Part shown: positions 58,682 through 64,000 of the stretch, piece by piece
Layout of the letters: each line of letters opens with the position of its first letter
Position numbering within the stretch: position 1 is the stretch's first letter
Assembly (NCBI GenBank): GCA_028583415.1
Contig: CM053269.1
Coordinates: 59,633,007-59,697,006, forward strand
Source of the DNA: Protea cynaroides
Taxonomy: Eukaryota; Streptophyta; Magnoliopsida; Proteales; Proteaceae
DNA length: 64,000 bases
Reading direction: 5' to 3'
Program-made: the position numbers and the translations under genes
Notes under the pieces: model-generated
The model's database searches: none
Seen by the model: the letters and a program-made list of their open reading frames with translations, nothing else
Told to the model about the DNA's origin: nothing

Positions 58682-61600
58682 TCTTAGTCTAAAGGGTTTT
58701 CTGTCTCATGGACTGCTTTAATAGGCCTATAAATTGGGTAGTATGAAGGGCCACAAGTTTTATTTTTAGGAGTTCTAGAGTGAGTTTTTTATTTTCCTAG
58801 TATTTCCAGCTTCCAGCTTCTGTTTAGAAGTCCTATTTGTTATGAAATTGCTTTTCAAGCTATTGTCATGAATTGTACTTGTATAGGGCTTTCCTATCCC
58901 AGCTAGGATTCTTGTTTTAATAGTTCTATATATAAGTTTGTAAACAGCTTATAAGGGACATAGATTTTAGGGATGAAGGTATGAACTATTGTCTTATTTC
59001 AAGCCATGTGGATTTGTGGTATGCTAGGTTGGAATTCCATAAGATGGATTCCTTGGGTCAGAGAACTCCTCTTTTATATTGAACTGTTAGTTAACCCACG
59101 TGATATTTTGTTTTCATTTCAATTCTGTTACTGTGTTTGTGATCAGAATCAATATATTCTGTTCTCTGAGTTTCAAGCATTTTGATCTACTGATTCTGTT
59201 TTTTATTCTCGGTTTGAAGTCATATTAATTACCTTTAATCTGTCTCTCAGAAAATTACCAGAATCTAACCTGGTACAATCATAGCCTTGATTCAGTGGGA
59301 GATATTTTAGATTACTGTTTTATTTGATAAAAGTGGGCATCATAGTAGCCAAATAGATTTTTTTTTTTTAATTAAAAGGTTCAATAGGTTGTAATGTAAA
59401 GATTGTAAGGTTATTCCAGGGGAGAGCCTAACCATTCAACATAGATTACAGGTCATGGATATGTGCCTCATTACACCAAATCATAAGAAATGTTAGGTTT
59501 TTTGCCCTAGGATAAGGTGGTTGGAGCTTAAAAGGAGATACCTTAAAAGCTTTTACTGAAAATATGGTCAAACAAGGAAAGTGGAACTTTGAGGGAGACA
59601 CTAATACAATGTGGGATGAGATGATTGCTTGGATAAGAAAATTGCTAAAGATGTCCTAGGTTTATTGAAAGGAAAACGTCATTCCCCTAAGAGTCTTGAT
59701 GATGAGATGATGAGATGATGAGGTTCAAGCATCCACTAAATTTAAGAAAGATACTTTTAAGACATAGCAAAAGACTAGGGGTATAGAAGATCTAAAAACG
59801 TATAGATTTTCCAGATGAAGCAAAAAAGATTGTTGGAAAAGTAAGGACAAAGAAATATGAAAATCTTTATAACAATTTGAGCACAAAGGAAGGAGGAAAA
59901 ACTATCCATAAAATAGCCAAGATGAGGCCATATTAGACGTATTAAAAGTGTTGATGGTAGAGTTTTAGTATAGGATGAAGACATTAAAGAGAGATGGAAC
60001 GATTATTTCTACAGCTTACTAAATGGAGACATTTTGAGTAATAGTGTCTCAGAAGGCTACATTACCCACCAAGTCACCATAGGTAATAAATATATACGTA
60101 AAATTAAGGTGACAAAAGTAAAAGAAGCTTTAAGAGGATGAATGTAGACAAAGCACAGGCCCAGATGAGGCCCCAATAGAAGTTTGGAAGAGCCTAAGAA
60201 TCTATGGAGTATCTTGACTAACTAAGTTGTTTAACAAGATTAGAGCACAAGGAAAATGTCAGATGAATGAAGGAGAAGTATTGTTGTTCTAAATTTTAAA
60301 AATAAAGGTGATATTCAGAGCAATAACTACTGAGGCATAAAAATAATGAGTCATACAATGAAACTAAACTCACATGAGACAAGAAACTACTATTACAGCG
60401 AACCAATTTCGTTTTATGCTAGGTAAATCAACGACAAAATCTATTTACTTACTTAGAAGACTAATAGAAAAATTTAGAGAAGGCAAGAAAGATCTCCATA
60501 TGGTATTTATTGACCTAGAAAAAGCTTATGACAGAGTCCCTCGAGAGTTAATCTGGCAAGTACTAGAGAATAGATGTTTCAAGCAAATATGTAGTCAATA
60601 ATATGTATTACAAAGTAGTGACTAGTGTGAAAATTGTAGAGTCAAGGTAGTGAATTCCCAAATACAATTGGGTTACATTAAGGATCAGCTTTTAAGCCCT
60701 TATTTGTTTTCCCTCATTATGGATGATTTAACTAGAGACATTCACGATAAAGTTCCTTGGTGCATGATTTTTGCTGATGATAATATTTTGATGGATGAGA
60801 CAAAAATATGGATTAACGCCAAGTTGGAATTATGGAGATCAACATTGGAATCAAAATGTTATAAGATAAACAGAACAAAGACGGAGTATATGGTGTCATT
60901 TTAGTCACACAAGGACGGATATGAGGTGGTGAAAATTAACAAGAGAAAAATATTGCAACGTGATTATTTTAGGTATTTAAGTTCAATTATAAATAAAGAA
61001 TATAATATAAAAGATGATGTTTCACAGAGGATTAAAATAAGATGGATGAAGTAGAAAAGTGGTTTGGAGTGTTGTGGGATTGACGACTTCCTTTACAACT
61101 TAAAGGAAAATTATATAGGACAGCCATATTCAACCAGTCATGATGTATGGTGCGGAATGTTGGGCGGTTAAGAAGCATCATATAGATAAACTTAGTGTAT
61201 CTGAGATGAGGATGTTGAGATGGATGTGTGGCAAAACTAAGAAGGATAAGGTAATGAATGATCGCGTTATAACTGATTTAGGAGTAGTACCGATACATGA
61301 TATGCAACGAGAAATTCGTTCGAGATGGTATAGCCATGTTCAACGGAGGCCTTTAAATGCTCCAGTACGGAGAAGTGATTTGATTCAGATTGCAGGATCT
61401 AAAAGGGTTAGGGACATACCTTAGATTACTATAGCGGAGGTGATGAGGAAAGACATGCATGGCTTAGGCCTTATTTCAAGTATGATATTGAACAGAGCTG
61501 ACTGGAGGACAATAATCCATGTAGCCGACCTCACTTGGTTGGAATAAGGCTTATCATTTTGTTGTTTAAACTGGAGAGTTTTGGTGGATTCAAATCAAGG

Positions 61601-62933
61601 TTTGAGAGTTCTCGAGTTTCTTGTTTGAGCCCTATTTTGAATACTGTTTTCTAAGTGATTTCTGTCACATAATAAATTAGAATTCCCTGTTTTCTTCTCT
61701 ATTTCCTATACATACCAGAGTTTCTTAATATTTTTACATCAGAAACCCTAGTTCTTGGCCATTATTAGCAAGTTTTGATCCCTTTAACTCTTAATTTAGG
61801 GTTAGGGCTCTGTTATCCACAGAAATACCTGAATATCTCGAGCAAGAATATTCAAACCATAGATCCTTGCAGCTTCAGCGCTGGCAACTGCTCCCGCATC
61901 TTGGAATTTGTTGGCAAAAATATACTACACAAAGGGCACACAAATTATTTATGATGAAGAAAAAACTTCATTCTTTGCTCTTTTTAACCCTACACCAAAG
62001 CGGATTATGGCAAAAAATATCCTTGACTATATCAACATAAACACCTGATACTTTAGAATACTTTGCATCAACTGAAGATCAAAAGAACAAATAAAGTATA
62101 TGATATGTCAATGGTCATCCAAGTGTGTTGTCCAAAAGATCTCATTCGTAAGGCCATTGAGTATTAGCTCTATATAGCCTCTTGTATGCATCTATCTATC
62201 CTACAAAGGCAACTAAAGGTCCTTTCACTTCTTTTCTCGTTTGGGTCTGATATTTGCTCACCGACTTGAGAACCAAGCAGACCAGAACCTGATCACCACA
62301 GCGTTAATATGGTGATTTCCCCCCAAATGCACATAACTCAAAATAGTCTAGGTTTGCAAACCAGCCATGAATTTTGACCAAACCTATGCATTGGCATCTC
62401 TAGATGCATTGACAGATAGCCCCTCACACTGAAATTGAACCATTCAATTATTTTACTAGGCCTTTTAAAAATGGAGGGGAAAAAAGAGAGGCATGAAGTG
62501 AGTTCCTTTAAACTCTGCCTTATTACCAAACCAATGAAGAAATATGAAATTTACAACCATACCTGAGCAGCACCAGCAGTATCATCTACAGCTTCTCTGA
62601 TGACTCCCAGCTTTGTTAATGTGTTCTCACATTGAGCAAGAGCCTGAGGGGTAAAGATCATGAATGCATATCCTAACAAGCAGTTCAAATAAAAATAAAA
62701 AGAGATATCTGGCTAAGTTTGGGTTAACATACTTGTGGGTGGCTAAGAACTCGTTTTAGATCTTCCAATTTGACACCATGATTGGCTAGCAAGCAATGTC
62801 GGATCGCAAGGTATACTTCCCCAACAATATGTAACTTGTGTCTAAGTAAGAGATCATAATTTCGGTGGATGCTCCCCCCAAGAGAATTCTCAATTGGTAA
62901 GACTGCTCTTTCAACAACCCACTTTTCAACAGC
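57444..62933 (-). CDS. ADT: Arogenate/prephenate dehydratase with ACT domain, last eight exons (5' end beyond the window)
   Basis: Exons in transcript order (plus coordinates): 62733-62933, 62563-62643, 61829-61924, 58448-58525, 58027-58116, 57850-57917, 57595-57676 and 57444-57509 (TGA). The phases join. The enzyme converts arogenate (or prephenate) to phenylalanine (or phenylpyruvate) in plastids. Catalytic-domain signatures are AVLPIENSLGGSIHRNYDLL, VDDTAGAAQ and the TRF motif (DNITRFLML). The ACT regulatory domain follows with EEGPGVLSRALNVFSMRNIN and ESRP, and the protein ends FATFLRVLGSYPADTSLTLT. Intron-containing genes are the ADT1/ADT2 kind in Arabidopsis (ADT3-6 lack introns). The transit peptide and first catalytic exons are outside the window. 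One intron carries a LINE, and a dead copy of exon 58448-58525 lies beside the real one. Confidence 0.94.
58205..58280. repeat. (CT)n/(CA)n compound microsatellite
   Basis: CTCTCTCT is followed by interrupted ACACAC runs, with CACTCACTAA and CATTCACTAAAA as the interruptions. It is intronic in the dehydratase gene. Confidence 0.88.
58289..58512 (-). repeat. Tandem duplication covering a dehydratase exon; the 3'-side copy is dead
   Basis: Unit 1 (about 58289-58399) repeats unit 2 (58400-58512), which contains functional exon 58448-58525. Shared words include TGATCTAT, TTACCATT, TTGAATGGC, GTCAGTGCTT and ATGGGCTCTCTTGCAAGCAT. In unit 1 the donor GTAAGT has become ATTAAGT (minus strand) and a ~12-nt insertion disturbs the exon, so it should not be spliced. 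Confidence 0.82.
58624..58679. repeat. (AT)n microsatellite
   Basis: About 28 dinucleotides lie in the dehydratase intron between exons 58448-58525 and 61829-61924. Confidence 0.94.
59460..61560 (+). mobile_element. Decayed RTE-type non-LTR retrotransposon (LINE) inside the dehydratase intron
   Basis: Pieces of a reverse transcriptase are readable in order: NQFRFMLGKSTTKSIYLLRR and DLEKAYDRVPRELIW (about 60400-60560); SPYLFSLIMDDLTRDI with the FADD-type catalytic box (MIFADDNILM, about 60690-60795); then MMYGAECWAVKKHHIDKLSV and EMRMLRWMCGKTKKDKV (61140-61260). The end is CACTTGGTTGGAATAAGGCT (about 61530-61550). Upstream frames near 59520-59660 (QGKWNFEGDTNTMWDEMI) match the inter-domain region. 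Frameshifts and stops make it non-functional. It lies antisense to the host gene. Confidence 0.85.
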
Positions 62934-63728
62934 CTGCAAAAGGAAAGAAATACAAAGGATTTGCCTCAAAAAGTATTCATATAGCAAATCACTAACCAAA
63001 GCCTCACTGAAGGAAGAAGTATAGCCAAAATTTTAAGGGTGTACAGGTAGGGTGGTTGATGGTTACAAAGAACGGTTGAGAATTGAGACATGTGGAGAAT
63101 TATTGTTTGGTCAAGTTGAAGATTGAAGATTAAGTTTTAGGATATAATAGCAGCAGGCATGGATGACCTGAATGAGCTTATGTAGATTTGAAGGATTTGA
63201 TGTAAATGCTAAATTATAAAGTTTGGGTTATAGAGTCGAGGAAAAACCAAGAAAAAAATAACCAAATAAGAGATAAAAGGAGAAGAAAAATGTAATATTG
63301 GGTGAGAACCAGCAGACTCTAGGAATTGGCACCTAGAAAACCTTGAAAGCATCAGCCCTAAAAGAACCGGGGGCAGGCATCAGCGAACCAGATAATCAAG
63401 TATCAAATAATCCACATTTTTTTTCCCCACATCTAGATAGTAATCAGATACAAACTTAATTGTGACTAAATCCAGCATAAAAAATTCGACTAAAATTATA
63501 GAATTATTTGATAATGACAACTGAATATGCATTATATATTACATTTTTCATAAGATAAAAACAATCATGTATTATACTTCATTGAATCATTATTTTCGTT
63601 AATTTTTACAATATTATAAAAAATTAATTGGTTATTATGGGATTTGAATTCGAATATCAAAATCCTCAGATAATTGGATTAAGTATCCATTGCACACACA
63701 AATGCTCTGATTTGACCCTTTTGCATCT
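62934..63728. other. 5'-ward intron of the dehydratase gene
   Basis: On the minus strand this should be the intron before exon 62733-62933. I searched for the preceding catalytic exon (the GAYSE.AA-type segment) and did not find it, so it lies beyond 64000. Confidence 0.55.
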
Positions 63729-63829
63729 CTAAGAGCCCTTTAGTTAGAAGTGGGGAAAAATAAAGTTGTTGATATTGCATCAGCCTTGGCTAATTTGGCT
63801 TTCAATTCACTTCTAACAAACGGACCCTA
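63729..63829. mobile_element. Very short TIR element (~100 bp), possible hAT-type MITE
   Basis: The left AGAGCCCTTTAGTTAGAAGTG is approximately the inverse of the right CACTTCTAACAAACGGACCCT. AGGGTCCGTTTGTTAGAAG is a common non-autonomous hAT terminus. No clear 8-bp duplication is present. Confidence 0.45.
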
Positions 63830-64000
63830 ATCAAAGTAGTAGTTGACATGCATCGCTCCCATAAAATTGGTCTATGACTCTACGTTTTGTTACCGAGTGA
63901 CATCTTAGTTGCAGATCGTAGAACTTAGGCACACATTTAATCAATAATAAAAAGGCAAAACAAGATATGCCGAAGGGAAGGAAGAATCACATTGAAAGCA

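Noticed and set aside
63001..63045. Minus-strand GYTSSFSEA as the missing dehydratase exon (GAYSE.AA motif)
   Set aside because: The similarity is weak, flanking residues do not fit the family, and there is no good splice site pair; the real exon is probably beyond the window.
1..64000. CRISPR arrays, operons or phage/plasmid features
   Set aside because: All genes are spliced plant nuclear genes; the repeat arrays seen are microsatellites, minisatellites and transposons, none with CRISPR spacing.

Overview
The window is nuclear DNA from a flowering plant. Six multi-exon plant genes with GT-AG introns sit among microsatellites, MITEs, a SINE-like element, LTR elements and decayed LINEs. The wide gene spacing and an 18.7-kb V-ATPase gene full of transposons suggest a medium-to-large genome. 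The gene content does not fix the species; an early-diverging eudicot or a magnoliid would fit, but that is a guess.

Layout. (1) 83-2906 (+): 3' exons of an LRR receptor-like kinase of the Arabidopsis At2g37050 type. (2) 2907-12462: repeat-rich intergenic DNA with a PBS-like direct repeat, two TIR elements (one carrying a ~400-bp CCA/CAC microsatellite) and tandem duplications. (3) 12463-14902 (+): an NF-YB transcription factor gene of the NF-YB8/10 type, with a 6-nt micro-exon and a recently duplicated exon. The kinase/NF-YB order recalls At2g37050-At2g37060. (4) 14903-21673: intergenic, with one MITE. (5) 21674 to 22909 or 24140 (+): a single-RRM RNA-binding protein gene with an apparent frame break beside a CAG repeat. 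(6) 26581-45239 (-): a complete 18-exon gene for V-ATPase subunit a, closest to VHA-a1. (7) 46273-50979 (+): a 1568-residue PWWP protein of the PDP kind, divergent from VHA-a across about 1 kb. It has two internal repeat arrays, one an 8-residue C-terminal array. (8) 51019-57443: 3'-UTR intron, solo LTR and LINE debris. (9) 57444-62933 (-): the last eight exons of an arogenate/prephenate dehydratase gene with an ACT domain; its 5' exons lie beyond the window.

The genes do not form a pathway. They are housekeeping or regulatory loci: signalling kinase, CCAAT-binding factor, RNA-binding protein, proton pump, chromatin reader and phenylalanine biosynthesis. No new multi-gene system is visible. 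The most unusual signals are the PWWP protein's repeat tail, the duplicated NF-YB exon, the frame break in the RRM gene, the dead exon copy in the dehydratase gene, and a related pair of LTR insertions (one 2-kb non-coding element, one solo LTR), each with a perfect 5-bp target-site duplication.
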